DNA of 62,495 nt from the NCBI GenBank assembly GCA_964457455.1, contig CAYWJN010000002.1, forward strand, positions 1-62,495. Direction: 5' to 3'. Below are positions 18,453-27,392 of the stretch, piece after piece. The notes beneath the pieces were generated by a model. The model did not search any database. It was given only the letters and a program-made list of their open reading frames with translations, and had not been told where the DNA came from. This DNA is from JABMPU01 sp964457455. GTDB taxonomy: Bacteria > Cloacimonadota > Cloacimonadia > Cloacimonadales > TCS61. Position 1 is the stretch's first letter; every line of letters begins with the position of its first letter. Both the position numbers and the translations under genes were made by a program.

Positions 18453-18749
18453 TTAGATTTCACCTGCAATTTGAAGAATTTCATCATAAAGAATCATTAC
18501 TTCCACTTCTCCGATATGAAGGCTTGTTCTAAAAAACTTCTTTGTTTGCTGATTACGAATTTCTTTTATTTTGATAAAATCGTATTTCCTGATTTGTTCC
18601 TCACCAAGTTTAAGATCACCTTTAACCGAAATTTCATTTAATACACCATCAGGAATAAACACTTTTCCATATAATTCTTTCAGAATTTCCATTTTTTCAA
18701 TAGATGCAAGAGCAATTAACGGTGTAGAATTAACAACGACTTTATGCAT
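18453..18749 (-). pseudogene. DUF3368 PIN-like toxin, C-terminally truncated
   Basis: The N-terminal part VVVNSTPLIALASIEKMEIL is the usual opening of DUF3368 PIN-like toxins, and LHIGEVEVMILYDEIL corresponds to the central GEAE acidic motif. Family members run to about 150 residues and have another acidic motif later; this one stops at 98, right after the central motif. It is therefore probably an inactive remnant. It overlaps the upstream UPF0175 gene by 8 bp, the common toxin-antitoxin arrangement. Whether a short product still has a function is unknown. Confidence 0.7.
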
Positions 18750-18999
18750 TTTTTAAATCCAGCAACAATTCATCTTTATTCTCATATCTGAAAATAGAGA
18801 TTTTAAAAGTTGCGAGAAGTGTTATAAATTCCTCTTCATTCATTTCGGAGAGAAGAGCTGCTTGTCCGATTGATAATCTATTTTCTTTATAATAATTTAC
18901 AGCTGCTATTGTTTTTATCTCTTTGATAAATCTATCCTCTGATTCTCGTAAAGAAAAAAGTATTTCTTCCGGAAATTTCAGTTTAGCTATTTTTTCCAT
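18742..18999 (-). CDS. UPF0175-family antitoxin
   Basis: An 85-residue protein with the UPF0175 pattern: AAVNYYKENRLSIGQAALLS followed by MNEEEFITLLATFKIS. The middle part forms a helix-turn-helix-like element. These proteins are usually paired with DUF3368 PIN-like toxins, exactly as here, where the reading frames overlap by 8 bp. With the partner truncated, this antitoxin may now be an orphan. Confidence 0.82.
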   Translation of the reverse strand: MEKIAKLKFPEEILFSLRESEDRFIKEIKTIAAVNYYKENRLSIGQAALLSEMNEEEFITLLATFKISIFRYENKDELLLDLKNA

Positions 19000-19019
19000 A
19001 TTTTATTTCCTCCAATTTT

Positions 19020-19232
19020 TTATTCATATTTCTTTAAAACTTCGTCCAAATCCTTTGCTTTAATCCGTTTTTGCTTATATTGTTCATATCGTCTCAATGC
19101 TTCCTGTTCCCATATTGATTCGATGTCGGGATCAGGTTTTTCTAAACTTGACATTAAGCCTTCCAATAAATGCGCTCTTTCCACAGGTCGCAATTTTAAA
19201 GCTTCTTCTAAAAATGTTTTTTGAGATAACAT
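19020..19232 (-). CDS. Addiction module component (TIGR02574-like antitoxin)
   Basis: A 70-residue protein with FLEEALKLRPVERAHLLEGLMSSL and then IESIWEQEALRRYEQYK. This matches the short antitoxins usually placed before a RelE/ParE toxin. A strong ribosome site (AGGAGGT) precedes the ATG. No RelE/ParE toxin gene is next to it; the following gene is the UPF0175 antitoxin. It is probably an orphan left from an earlier module. Confidence 0.8.
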   Translation of the reverse strand: MLSQKTFLEEALKLRPVERAHLLEGLMSSLEKPDPDIESIWEQEALRRYEQYKQKRIKAKDLDEVLKKYE

Positions 19233-19292
19233 TATTTTACCTCCTGATTCAAATCTGCAAAATTTCTAAAATTTGGCAAGTTTATAATTCGT

Positions 19293-19373
19293 CTCAAACA
19301 AGAATGTTCGAGTTACTGTATCACAATCAATCCTGATTGTGTGTCTTTCTATTCTCAAACAGGATTGTTTGAG
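19293..19373. repeat. Array of three class B hairpins
   Basis: Three hairpins in a row: CTCAAACA with TGTTCGAG (one mismatch, 19293-19312), CACAATCA with TGATTGTG (19322-19341) and CTCAAACA with TGTTTGAG (19354-19373). All have 4-nt loops. The first and third are followed by GTTAC or GAGTTAC-like sequence, and the last touches the stop codon of the ABC transporter gene. Confidence 0.85.
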
Positions 19374-21506
19374 TTACATATACTGCAATCTATAAAGATC
19401 ATAATATAAACCTTCATTTGCAAGTAATTCCTGGTGCGTGCCAACTTCTCTGATCTCACCTTTATGAAGCACGATTATTCTGTCCACATTCTGAATTGTG
19501 GAAAGCCGATGAGCAATGATTATCGAAGTCCTATTTTCCATCAATTTCTTGAGTGCATCCTGGATTAATATCTCTGTTTCTGTATCGATATTGGAAGTTG
19601 CTTCATCCAGAACAAAAATAGCGGGATCGTAGGCAAGCACTCTGGCAAAGGCAATTAGCTGCCGCTGACCAACTGAGAAAGTTGCACCTCTTTCCATTAC
19701 AGGTTCATAATAGTTTTCAGGTAAACTTTCAATAAAATTATGTACATTCACATATTCCGAAACCTGCTGCATTCTTTCATCAGAAATTTTTTCATTATTC
19801 AAAACAATATTGTCTTTAATCGTTCCAGAAAACAGGAAAACATCCTGCTGCACAATGCCAATATTCCCGCGTAATTCTTTCAGGGAATAATCTGTAATAT
19901 CTTTCCCATCGATGATTATTCTTCCCTTCTGGAAGGGATAAAGTCCCGAGATCAAGCTGATGATCGATGTTTTCCCTGAACCTGTGTGACCAACCAGTGC
20001 AACCTTTTCACCGGCTTTTATCTTGAATGAAACATTTTTTAGAACTTCATCATTTTCATTGTATTGAAGGCAAACATTCTTAAACTCGATCTCACCCTTG
20101 AACCCTTTCTCCTCTTCTCCGATTCTCCTTTTCTCCATTCTATAATCATCCACCGGTTTATCCATCAGGTCAAAGATCCGTTCAGCACCTGCCATTCCTG
20201 CCTGAAGTATGTTGAACTTCTCACTTAGATGATGAATAGGTTCGAAAAATCTATCTAAGTACCACAGGAAAGCAATGAAAATTCCCAAAGAAAGCCTGTC
20301 CTGAAGTATCTGCACTCCGCCGTACCACAAAAGTATAGCAACAGCGATTCTGCGGGTTGAATTGATTACCGGTCGGAAAAACGCAAAAAGCTTCAACATC
20401 GATCTTGCCGCTGAGTAGTATTCCCCATTTATCTGAGCAAATTCCTTTTTCTTCCGTTTATACTGATTGAATAACTGAATGATCTTAAAACCGGAAATAT
20501 CTTCCGAAAGAGCTGCATTGATGTTTGCCAATTTCTTCCTGACATTCCGATAGATTATCCTGCTTTTTCTTATGAAAATAATAAATAGAACAACAGTGAA
20601 CGGCAGTATGGAAAAGGTTACAAGTGCCAACCTGTAATCGTAGATTAGCATTGCTATCATAATTCCGACCAGTACAAAAGCTTCCTGGATGAGTTGTATC
20701 AACCCGTTCCCGAACATTTCATTTAATGTTCCGATATCGTTCGTAACCCGCGTAACTAATCTTCCTACCGGATTTTTATCGAAAAAAGAAAGTGGCATTT
20801 TCTCGAGTCGGAGGAAAAGGTCGCGCCGCAGATCATACATTGCGTGCTGGGAAGCATAATTGATGGAATATATCTGGAAGAATGCGAAAACAAGCTGAAG
20901 AGTGACAACTGCGAAAAATATCAGACCGTAAATTCTGAGTTTCTTTATATCGTTAATTCGGAGGGATTTCAATTCTTCTTTTGTTATCTCGCTGCTTTTT
21001 TTCAGGCCATTTAGCTCGGAACTCAACACAACCATTTTATCATCAGAAATTTCTTCGATCCGAATCGATTTCAACAAATCCTTATTTTGCTGTGTATTTT
21101 CCAAAACTACTATTTTTGCATAAAATCTGCCTGAATCGGTTAATTTCTTAATTACTTCTTTTTCAATGAAATTAATTTTCTTATTTGGAAAGATCTGGTA
21201 AAATTTATCCTCGAATTTGTATTCCGTGAATTTGATCTTCGAATATTTTTGAATGAAATCATTCTTTTCATATTCATCTGGAAATTCAATAAAATTCTTG
21301 TTTGAAACAATGATCTCATCAACAGCTCGTTGAGTTATTACGGGAGCCAGCAGATTTGTTGCAGTGATAAACAGCAGCAGGATAAATGAAATTATTACGA
21401 GAAGTTTATATGGCTTGAGATAAACAATGATCCGTTTGAACAAATCCTTATCATAGCTCTTGCTTTGAATCGTATCTTCCGAAAGTCCTTTCTGTAGATT
21501 TCTCAT
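19374..21506 (-). CDS. ABC exporter half-transporter B, with large extracytoplasmic insert
   Basis: A 710-residue fused membrane/ATPase subunit. Walker A is GHTGSGKTS and Walker B is IFVLDEATS with the catalytic Glu. The signature reads FSVGQRQ instead of LSGGQ. Between the first two membrane helices (about residues 70-195) lies an unusual 125-residue hydrophilic region, rich in Lys and Glu, that should face the periplasm. The ATG overlaps the stop of the upstream partner by 4 bp. Canonical Walker B with a degenerate signature is complementary to the partner's defects, as in TM287/288-type heterodimers. Substrate is unknown: drugs, lipids or peptides are possible. Confidence 0.9.
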   Translation of the reverse strand: MRNLQKGLSEDTIQSKSYDKDLFKRIIVYLKPYKLLVIISFILLLFITATNLLAPVITQRAVDEIIVSNKNFIEFPDEYEKNDFIQKYSKIKFTEYKFEDKFYQIFPNKKINFIEKEVIKKLTDSGRFYAKIVVLENTQQNKDLLKSIRIEEISDDKMVVLSSELNGLKKSSEITKEELKSLRINDIKKLRIYGLIFFAVVTLQLVFAFFQIYSINYASQHAMYDLRRDLFLRLEKMPLSFFDKNPVGRLVTRVTNDIGTLNEMFGNGLIQLIQEAFVLVGIMIAMLIYDYRLALVTFSILPFTVVLFIIFIRKSRIIYRNVRKKLANINAALSEDISGFKIIQLFNQYKRKKKEFAQINGEYYSAARSMLKLFAFFRPVINSTRRIAVAILLWYGGVQILQDRLSLGIFIAFLWYLDRFFEPIHHLSEKFNILQAGMAGAERIFDLMDKPVDDYRMEKRRIGEEEKGFKGEIEFKNVCLQYNENDEVLKNVSFKIKAGEKVALVGHTGSGKTSIISLISGLYPFQKGRIIIDGKDITDYSLKELRGNIGIVQQDVFLFSGTIKDNIVLNNEKISDERMQQVSEYVNVHNFIESLPENYYEPVMERGATFSVGQRQLIAFARVLAYDPAIFVLDEATSNIDTETEILIQDALKKLMENRTSIIIAHRLSTIQNVDRIIVLHKGEIREVGTHQELLANEGLYYDLYRLQYM

Positions 21507-23242
21507 TTTAGTTTTTCTTCAATCTGCTGTTTTTCATACAGGTCTTTGTATATTCCCATTTTTGCAAGGAGTTCTTGGTGAGTGCCTGTTTCTGCGATTT
21601 TCTTATTGTTTAAAACAATTATTTTATCTGCGTGTTGGAGAGATGAAATCCTGTGAGCAATGATAATTGTGGTTTTATCTTTTCTCAGTTTGATCAGCAG
21701 ATCCAATATTTTTTTCTCTGTTTTTGTATCAACAGAGGAGAGCGCATCATCCAGAATAAGGATATTCGGATTGGTTAGAAGTGCCCTGGCAATGGCAATT
21801 CGCTGTTTCTGCCCACCGGAAAGAGTAACACCGCGCTCCCCGATAACAGTATCAAAACCATCTTCAAAATCAATGATCTCATCATAGACCTGAGCATATC
21901 GAGCAACTTCTTCAACATAAGTTCTTTCAATGTCCTGCTTTGCTAGGCTTATATTGTTTGCAATGGAATCTGAGAATAGGAAAATATCCTGCGGAACCAT
22001 CACAACGTTATCTCGCAAAATTTCCAGCGGAATCTTAAAAAGTTCCACATTATCAATAAAAATCGCATCTTTGGGAGGATTATAAACTCTGGTCAGAAGA
22101 TCGATAATGGTAGTTTTACCGCAACCGGTTCTTCCTACGATCGCCAGTGTTTTTCCCACATCTATTTCAAATGAAATGTTTTCAAATATTTGTGGAGTTT
22201 GGGAATTATATTGAAAATTCAAGTTCTTAAAAGTTACTTTTCCTTTCAAATTCTGGATGGAAACATCCGTATCTTCATCAAAAATTTCCGGCTCGATTTC
22301 AAAAATGGAGTTCAATCTTTTTAGAGATGCAGTTCCTCTTTGATACAGGTTTACTATCCAGCCAATAGCAATCATCGGCCAGATAAGCATTCCCAGATAC
22401 TGGAAGAAAGCAACGAATTCTCCTATCGAAATTTCATTGAAGATCGTTGATTCACCACCAAAGACCAGGACAATTCCCATACTGATATTGATGACGAGAA
22501 ACAGCATTGGAAAAAACATTGCAAATATCTTAACAAGAGCGATATTTTCTTTTACATAATCCCTTGCCTGCTCTGACATTTTCTCCAGCTCTGCCTGTTC
22601 CTGAACGAATACCTTCACAACCCTGATACCGGAAATTGTTTCTTGAACCTTACCTGACATTGCAGCAAATATCTTTTGAACCTTTCGAAACCTGCCGTGA
22701 ATTTCCTTTCCGAAATATATGATAATAACACTCAAAATGGGCATTGGAATAATTGCCAGCAAAGTCAGCCGCATACTGATTCCAACCATAAAAAAGATGG
22801 ATGCTATGGAAAGAACTATGATATCTGCTCCCACAACGAAACCGAACCCTATCAGCATTCGCACTGCGTTCATATCGTTGGTTGCATACGCCATCAGGTC
22901 ACCGGTTTTGGTTTTGTTGAAGAAATTTGGAGAAAGTTTCAGCAGATGGTCATAATACATCTGCCTGAGGTCGCGGTCGATTATCCAAGCTGTTCCAATG
23001 AAAGCTATCCTCCAGAAATATCGCAAAATTGTGATCACGATAGTAATTCCAATAATTAACAGAGAAGCATACAACAAGCCGGTTGCTGTGAATCCCTGTT
23101 TACCGATTCCGTCGATAGCTTTCTGCATAACTCTGATAGTTATCAATTGCCCCGCATCGATGATGATGATCAGGATTATCCCGAAAATAATCTTAAAAAG
23201 ATTCTTCCTGATATAGGGAACAGCTTTTTCAAAGGTTTTCAT
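21503..23242 (-). CDS. ABC exporter half-transporter A, degenerate catalytic site
   Basis: A 579-residue six-helix exporter subunit. The ATPase has Walker A GRTGCGKTT and a canonical signature LSGGQKQR. Walker B reads ILILDDALSSVD, so the catalytic Glu is replaced by Asp. This is the mark of the non-hydrolysing half in heterodimeric exporters such as TM287/288, LmrCD and TmrAB. It is the first gene of a two-gene operon, overlapping the next by 4 bp (ATGA type). The pair should form one transporter in the inner membrane. Confidence 0.92.
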   Translation of the reverse strand: MKTFEKAVPYIRKNLFKIIFGIILIIIIDAGQLITIRVMQKAIDGIGKQGFTATGLLYASLLIIGITIVITILRYFWRIAFIGTAWIIDRDLRQMYYDHLLKLSPNFFNKTKTGDLMAYATNDMNAVRMLIGFGFVVGADIIVLSIASIFFMVGISMRLTLLAIIPMPILSVIIIYFGKEIHGRFRKVQKIFAAMSGKVQETISGIRVVKVFVQEQAELEKMSEQARDYVKENIALVKIFAMFFPMLFLVINISMGIVLVFGGESTIFNEISIGEFVAFFQYLGMLIWPMIAIGWIVNLYQRGTASLKRLNSIFEIEPEIFDEDTDVSIQNLKGKVTFKNLNFQYNSQTPQIFENISFEIDVGKTLAIVGRTGCGKTTIIDLLTRVYNPPKDAIFIDNVELFKIPLEILRDNVVMVPQDIFLFSDSIANNISLAKQDIERTYVEEVARYAQVYDEIIDFEDGFDTVIGERGVTLSGGQKQRIAIARALLTNPNILILDDALSSVDTKTEKKILDLLIKLRKDKTTIIIAHRISSLQHADKIIVLNNKKIAETGTHQELLAKMGIYKDLYEKQQIEEKLK

Positions 23243-23500
23243 TTAGTTCCTTTTTTAGCCTTCTATTTAACCACGAATTCACACGAAAATTATCATCTTT
23301 TTTAGCTCACCAGTCTTCATTAAAACAACGACTCGGCAAGCAGATTTTCACGGATAATTTCTTCTCCTCGTTTCTTTGTTAACCAAAGCCCTCATAGAAA
23401 CATTACCAATCAGGGGAACGAGTTTTTACCTTGTTTTTAAAAGAATTACTAATATTTTTGTATTTTAGAAGTCAATAATAATTTAATAGAATAATGAAAA
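23243..23500. repeat. Intergenic region with class A repeat
   Basis: CACGAATTCA and CACGAAAATT (from 23272) form a period-10 pair upstream of the ABC operon. The rest of the 258 bp holds no ORF with family features. It separates the ABC operon from the methyltransferase gene. Confidence 0.5.
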
Positions 23501-24313
23501 TCAAATACTATTAGCTTTTGTAATGTCTAAAAAAGTTAATTGATTGTCATCGATTTTTTCGTTGGACTTTCTTTTTATATTTTCTAATTTACCACTCAAT
23601 CTGTCATTAATTAGTTTATAATATGTTTCAGAAACATCGATTGTTACATATTTTCGATTTAATTTATGAGATACAAAAGCAGTTGTTCCTGTTCCTCCAA
23701 AAGGATCCAAAACAATATCATTTATCTTTGAACTTGCCTTAATAATTCTTTCTAATAATGATTCGGGCATCTGGCAAGGATGATCTCCTAATCTTTCATT
23801 AAAAGTTCCGCAAACTCTTGAAATTTTCCAAACATCGTCGGGAATTTTTCCTTTTGGATTTGCTCTTTTATCATTATATTTCAATTGTCTTGCGGATGGA
23901 ATTCTAATATCATCTGCATTGAAATAGAATTTATCTTTATGTTTTGTAAAATATAAAATATGTGTATGAGAACGATTGAACTTTTTTCGTTGATTTTGAC
24001 CAAATGTATAATACCAGATAATCCAATTTCTAAAACTTAATCCGGCTTTTTTCATCATAATGTTTATTTCTGCTGCGAATTCATCACCAATAGCAATATA
24101 AAATGAACCGGTAGTTTTCAGAAGACGAAAACATTCGGCAATCCATTTTTCCGACCATTTATAATATTCCGAATAGGATAAATTATCTGTATAATTCTCA
24201 TATTTTAGACCGATATTAAAAGGAGGATCAGCAAAAATCAGATCGATTGAGTTTTCCGGTAATTGCTTCATAATTTCTATACAATCACCTAAATAGATTT
24301 TATTTATTTCCAC
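23501..24313 (-). CDS. Type II DNA methyltransferase (N4/N6, beta-class order)
   Basis: A 270-residue amino-methyltransferase. Motif IV is DLIFADPPFNIG near the N-terminus and motif I, the SAM-binding site, is VLDPFGGTGTT near the C-terminus. This gives the beta-class motif order. DPPF suggests adenine N6 as target, but N4 cytosine is not excluded. All main motifs are intact. It lies 21 bp downstream of a decayed restriction gene in the same direction, so it is the surviving half of a restriction-modification pair. Its recognition site cannot be read from the sequence. Confidence 0.9.
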   Translation of the reverse strand: MEINKIYLGDCIEIMKQLPENSIDLIFADPPFNIGLKYENYTDNLSYSEYYKWSEKWIAECFRLLKTTGSFYIAIGDEFAAEINIMMKKAGLSFRNWIIWYYTFGQNQRKKFNRSHTHILYFTKHKDKFYFNADDIRIPSARQLKYNDKRANPKGKIPDDVWKISRVCGTFNERLGDHPCQMPESLLERIIKASSKINDIVLDPFGGTGTTAFVSHKLNRKYVTIDVSETYYKLINDRLSGKLENIKRKSNEKIDDNQLTFLDITKANSI

Positions 24314-24334
24314 CTAATCCTCAATTTCAAACAG

Positions 24335-25151
24335 TTAGCAAGGTCTGAATTTGAATTGTAATTTTGTCGGATCGGGAGTTCCGCCTTTTCTTTGCATAGT
24401 AATTTTTCCTATTCTTAAACTTCCTCTTGGTGAAAGTTCGATTTTTCCTTGTCCGAAAAAATTCATAACAGTGTTAATATCTTTTAATATCCAAGCAGTT
24501 GTGTTATTTTCTTTATTGAATTTTGTGACCAACATCCAATCAGCAGATAGTCCTCCTCTACCTTTGATTATATCGCTAATAACTATGATCCGATTGTTTT
24601 CGAAAAAGCTGATGATTCTCTTTTGAATATTGATTGGTATTTCATCTAAAAATAATCTTCTTTCATCTCTTGTTTCGATTTTACCGATTTTTCCAATATT
24701 TTCTTTTGGAATTAATTCACCGGTAAATAATCTCAATCAGAAAAATAATTCCTTACTAAATTTCCACATTTCCTGATAGTTTTCTACTTTTCTTTTATCC
24801 AATTGATTATAATCAGCATCTGAATTTGCCTTTTTTAATGACAAATTTTCGATTTTCAGGATGTTTCCGACTTTAATGATAATTTTTATTTGAGCATCTG
24901 CCTTTTGGAAATCTAATAAACCTGTAATAATCTTGTTCGTCTAACCCATACTTTTCTAAATCACTTTCCTTCATTCTGGTTGGTATATGAATAGCGGTAA
25001 CACTGTTAAGTTTATTTATTTCATAACCCATAATTGAAAGCCATTCTTTTGCTTCGTTATCGTGTTTCCAACTATTAAATTTCTTACAGATAATTATTTC
25101 ATTTGCAAAACCACCTTTTGCGGTTCTCGAACCGAGTTCAACTTTATCCAT
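24335..25151 (-). pseudogene. Type II restriction endonuclease, broken by one frameshift and one stop
   Basis: Three pieces line up as one enzyme of about 270 residues. The N-terminus (MDKVELGSRTAKGGF, from 25151) runs to RFIRFPK. Removing one G near 24900 restores the frame to KADAQIKI and on through NYQEMWKFSKELFF. An in-frame TGA at 24737-24739 interrupts it, and LRLFTGELIP continues in the same frame to the C-terminus (KITMQRKGG). The order matches a known restriction endonuclease family as I remember it, and the spacing across the TGA is conserved. The D...QIK segment may be the nuclease core. With two lesions, activity is unlikely unless the assembly is wrong. Confidence 0.8.
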
Positions 25152-25189
25152 AATTCCTTAACTTATCCTTTGAACACAAAATTCCGGTT

Positions 25190-25609
25190 TTAATAATCTC
25201 CAGAGAAATCTAATTTATTAAAGCGTAAACCAAAAATCCGTTGATCAAACACTCTGGCAATATCTTTCAAAGAAACAATCCCTACTAATTTACCATTTTC
25301 AACAACCGGTAAATGTCGAATATGGTTAATCACAAAAACATGATATACTTCTCTAAGTTTTTTATCTTTGTTTACAGTATGCAGCTTCTTGGTCATAACT
25401 TTACCAACCGTAAGCTTTGTAGAATTCTTTCCCTTTGCCACTACTCTATTAACTAAATCTCTTTCTGTGAAGATGCCAATAGGAATATTATCTTTTACGA
25501 TAATAACTGATCCAATATCATAGGTTGACATAATTTTTGCTACAGAATCTATTGTAGCATTTTCTGTACAAGTTTTAACGTCTTTTTGCATATATGTCTC
25601 TATACTCAT
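25190..25609 (-). CDS. CBS-domain pair protein
   Basis: About 139 residues made of two CBS domains: VAKIMSTYDIGSVIIV...GIFTERDLVNRVV and VGKVMTKKLHTV...HLPVVENGKLVGIVSLKDIAR. Such proteins bind adenosyl nucleotides and serve as energy or redox sensors. The start MSIETYMQK at 25609 follows AGGAGAGGAA; an ATG five codons upstream would contain this ribosome site. It lies downstream of the methyl-transfer genes in the same direction, but no functional link is evident. Confidence 0.88.
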   Translation of the reverse strand: MSIETYMQKDVKTCTENATIDSVAKIMSTYDIGSVIIVKDNIPIGIFTERDLVNRVVAKGKNSTKLTVGKVMTKKLHTVNKDKKLREVYHVFVINHIRHLPVVENGKLVGIVSLKDIARVFDQRIFGLRFNKLDFSGDY

Positions 25610-25656
25610 TTCCTCTCCTTTCATAAGTGTTATAGTCTGTTTCCTTTTTAGGAAAT

Positions 25657-26544
25657 TTAGATGTAATTGTCAACAACTTTCCGAATGGCTCGAATATAGT
25701 CAGGTGTTGTTCCGCAGCAACCTCCGATAATGGAAACTCCGGCATCGATCAGTTCTTTTGTTTTTTCTGCAAAAAATTCAGGGGTTTCTGAATAAAACAA
25801 TTTCCCTTCTCTTATCTCAGGAATTCCAGCATTGGATTGAATTATTATTGGAAGGATTGTAAGCTTTTTAAACTCACGAGCGATTTTGATCATATTCTCG
25901 ATTCCGTTCCCGCAATTCGAACCGATAATATCTGCTCCCGCTTTTTGGAGACCAACTACTGCAGCCTCAATGCTGACGCCCATAATTGTATAAAATCCTC
26001 GCGGAGTTTCGTCAAAAGTCATTGTTGTCATAATTGGTATTTCAGGAGAAATACTTTTTGCTGCTTTTATGGCAAGAGTTGCTTCATTCAAATCTGTCAT
26101 TGTTTCGATGCAGATCAAATCAACACCTGTGTTTATAAGAGCTTTCATTTGTCTTTTAAAACTCTGGTAAATGTCATCCGGTTCTGTATCACCAAAAGGT
26201 TTTAATAATTTTCCAGAGGGTCCACAGGAACCTGAGACATAAGCTTTATTTCCAACAACTTTCCTGACCCCTTCTACTGCAATTCTATTGATCTCTTCTG
26301 TTTTGTCTTCGAGTCCGTAATCTGATAATTTTAATGGAGAAGCTCCGAAAGTGTTTGTTTGAATTATATCTGCTCCGGCATCAAGATATGCCTGTGCGAT
26401 TTCTTCGAGGATTTCAGGATTTTTCAGGTTTACCGATTCGGGAGGTTCTCCTGGTTTTAGACCTCTTTGGAAGAGCATTGTTCCCATTGCACCGTCTCCG
26501 GCGAGGATTTTATTTTTTTTTATTCTTTTAAGGATACTTTTCAT
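25657..26544 (-). CDS. Homocysteine S-methyltransferase (MetH N-terminal-domain type)
   Basis: A 295-residue TIM-barrel that equals the stand-alone homocysteine-binding module of cobalamin-dependent methionine synthase. It starts ILAGDGAMGTMLFQRGL and has SGSCGPSG. The zinc cysteines are in GSNCGNG and GGCCGTTPDYI near the C-terminus. It should pass a methyl group from a corrinoid or other donor to homocysteine, making methionine. The folate, cobalamin and activation domains of MetH are absent from this chain; a corrinoid protein and an activation-domain protein are encoded just upstream. A spacer of 224 bp with hairpins separates it from them. Confidence 0.9.
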   Translation of the reverse strand: MKSILKRIKKNKILAGDGAMGTMLFQRGLKPGEPPESVNLKNPEILEEIAQAYLDAGADIIQTNTFGASPLKLSDYGLEDKTEEINRIAVEGVRKVVGNKAYVSGSCGPSGKLLKPFGDTEPDDIYQSFKRQMKALINTGVDLICIETMTDLNEATLAIKAAKSISPEIPIMTTMTFDETPRGFYTIMGVSIEAAVVGLQKAGADIIGSNCGNGIENMIKIAREFKKLTILPIIIQSNAGIPEIREGKLFYSETPEFFAEKTKELIDAGVSIIGGCCGTTPDYIRAIRKVVDNYI

Positions 26545-26559
26545 TACAAACTCTCCTAA

Positions 26560-26756
26560 CCCCTCTTTGCAAAAAGAGGGGAATTTTCATAGTTAATCGC
26601 TTTGTTGTTTTCTTAAATTTCTTCTTGCTTTTTTTAGTTCTCACTCTCTTTTTTCAGTTAGACATCTCCCTTGGAAACTATGTTTCTCGATCTGGCAGAT
26701 CGAGTTACGTTTTTTCCTGCTTTTTTTATGTTCCCTCGCTTTATAAAAGAGAGGGA
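26560..26756. repeat. Array of class B hairpins
   Basis: Three hairpins fill the space between the corrinoid protein and homocysteine methyltransferase genes. Arms are CCCCTCTTT/AAAGAGGGG (26560-26581, loop GCAA), CTCGATCT/AGATCGAG (26686-26704, loop GGC, then TTAC) and CCCTCGCTTT/AAAGAGAGGG (26732-26756, one mismatch). None has a T-run typical of a terminator. Confidence 0.85.
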
Positions 26757-26768
26757 TAGCAGGGAGAG

Positions 26769-27392
26769 TTAAATTATCCTCTTTACACATTCCACCGCAT
26801 TTCCAGCATCATAGGCATAAGCATCCGCTCCAATTTCATTTGCAAATTCTTTGGAAACAGGAGCTCCACCGATTATTACTTTTATATCAGAATTTTCTTT
26901 TCTAACAAGCTCGACAACTTTCTTCATATTCGTCATTGTAGTGGTTAGAAGTGCAGACATTCCGATGAGTTTTGCATTTTCGCGTTTTGCAGTTTCCACA
27001 AATTTTTCCGGTGGAACATCCTTGCCAAGATCGATAATATCGAAACCTGCACCTTTCAACATTATTCCAACAAGATTTTTCCCAATATCGTGAAGATCTC
27101 CCTGAACTGTTCCGAGCACCACTTTTCCTAAACCGGAAATTCCTTTAGAATCAAGAAGCGGTTTCAATTGATCCAATCCTGCATACATTGCTTTTGCTGC
27201 CATCAGAACATCCGGTAAAAAGATCTCGTGCTTTTTGAACTTTTCCCCGATAATGTTCATTCCAGCGATTAGACTATTATCGAGAATAACTTTTGGATTT
27301 AAATTCAGTTCAATTGCTTCTTTTGTTAATTCAAAAACTTTTTCATCATCACCTTGTTGCAAAAATTCAGAAATCTGATTTAATATTTCCAT
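26769..27392 (-). CDS. Methyltransferase-cognate corrinoid protein (MtbC/MttC/MtgC-like)
   Basis: A 207-residue two-domain cobalamin carrier. An N-terminal helical cap (MEILNQISEFLQQGD...LIAGMNIIGEKF) precedes the Rossmann domain with GTVQGDLHDIGKNLV, where DLHDIG provides the histidine ligand to cobalt. It should shuttle the methyl group between the MttB-like enzyme and an acceptor methyltransferase. The start is the ATG at 27392, which shares one base with the stop of the upstream gene (TAATG) and has GAAGGAG before it. Confidence 0.93.
   Translation of the reverse strand: MEILNQISEFLQQGDDEKVFELTKEAIELNLNPKVILDNSLIAGMNIIGEKFKKHEIFLPDVLMAAKAMYAGLDQLKPLLDSKGISGLGKVVLGTVQGDLHDIGKNLVGIMLKGAGFDIIDLGKDVPPEKFVETAKRENAKLIGMSALLTTTMTNMKKVVELVRKENSDIKVIIGGAPVSKEFANEIGADAYAYDAGNAVECVKRII

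Noticed and set aside
19293..19373. CRISPR-like array of similar units
   Set aside because: Units are self-complementary hairpins with differing stems and irregular spacing, without unique spacers or cas genes. No CRISPR array was seen anywhere in the window.
24737..24739. In-frame TGA of the restriction gene as a selenocysteine codon
   Set aside because: The gene has a second lesion upstream, the position is not a Cys site in the family as far as I recall, and no obvious hairpin follows.
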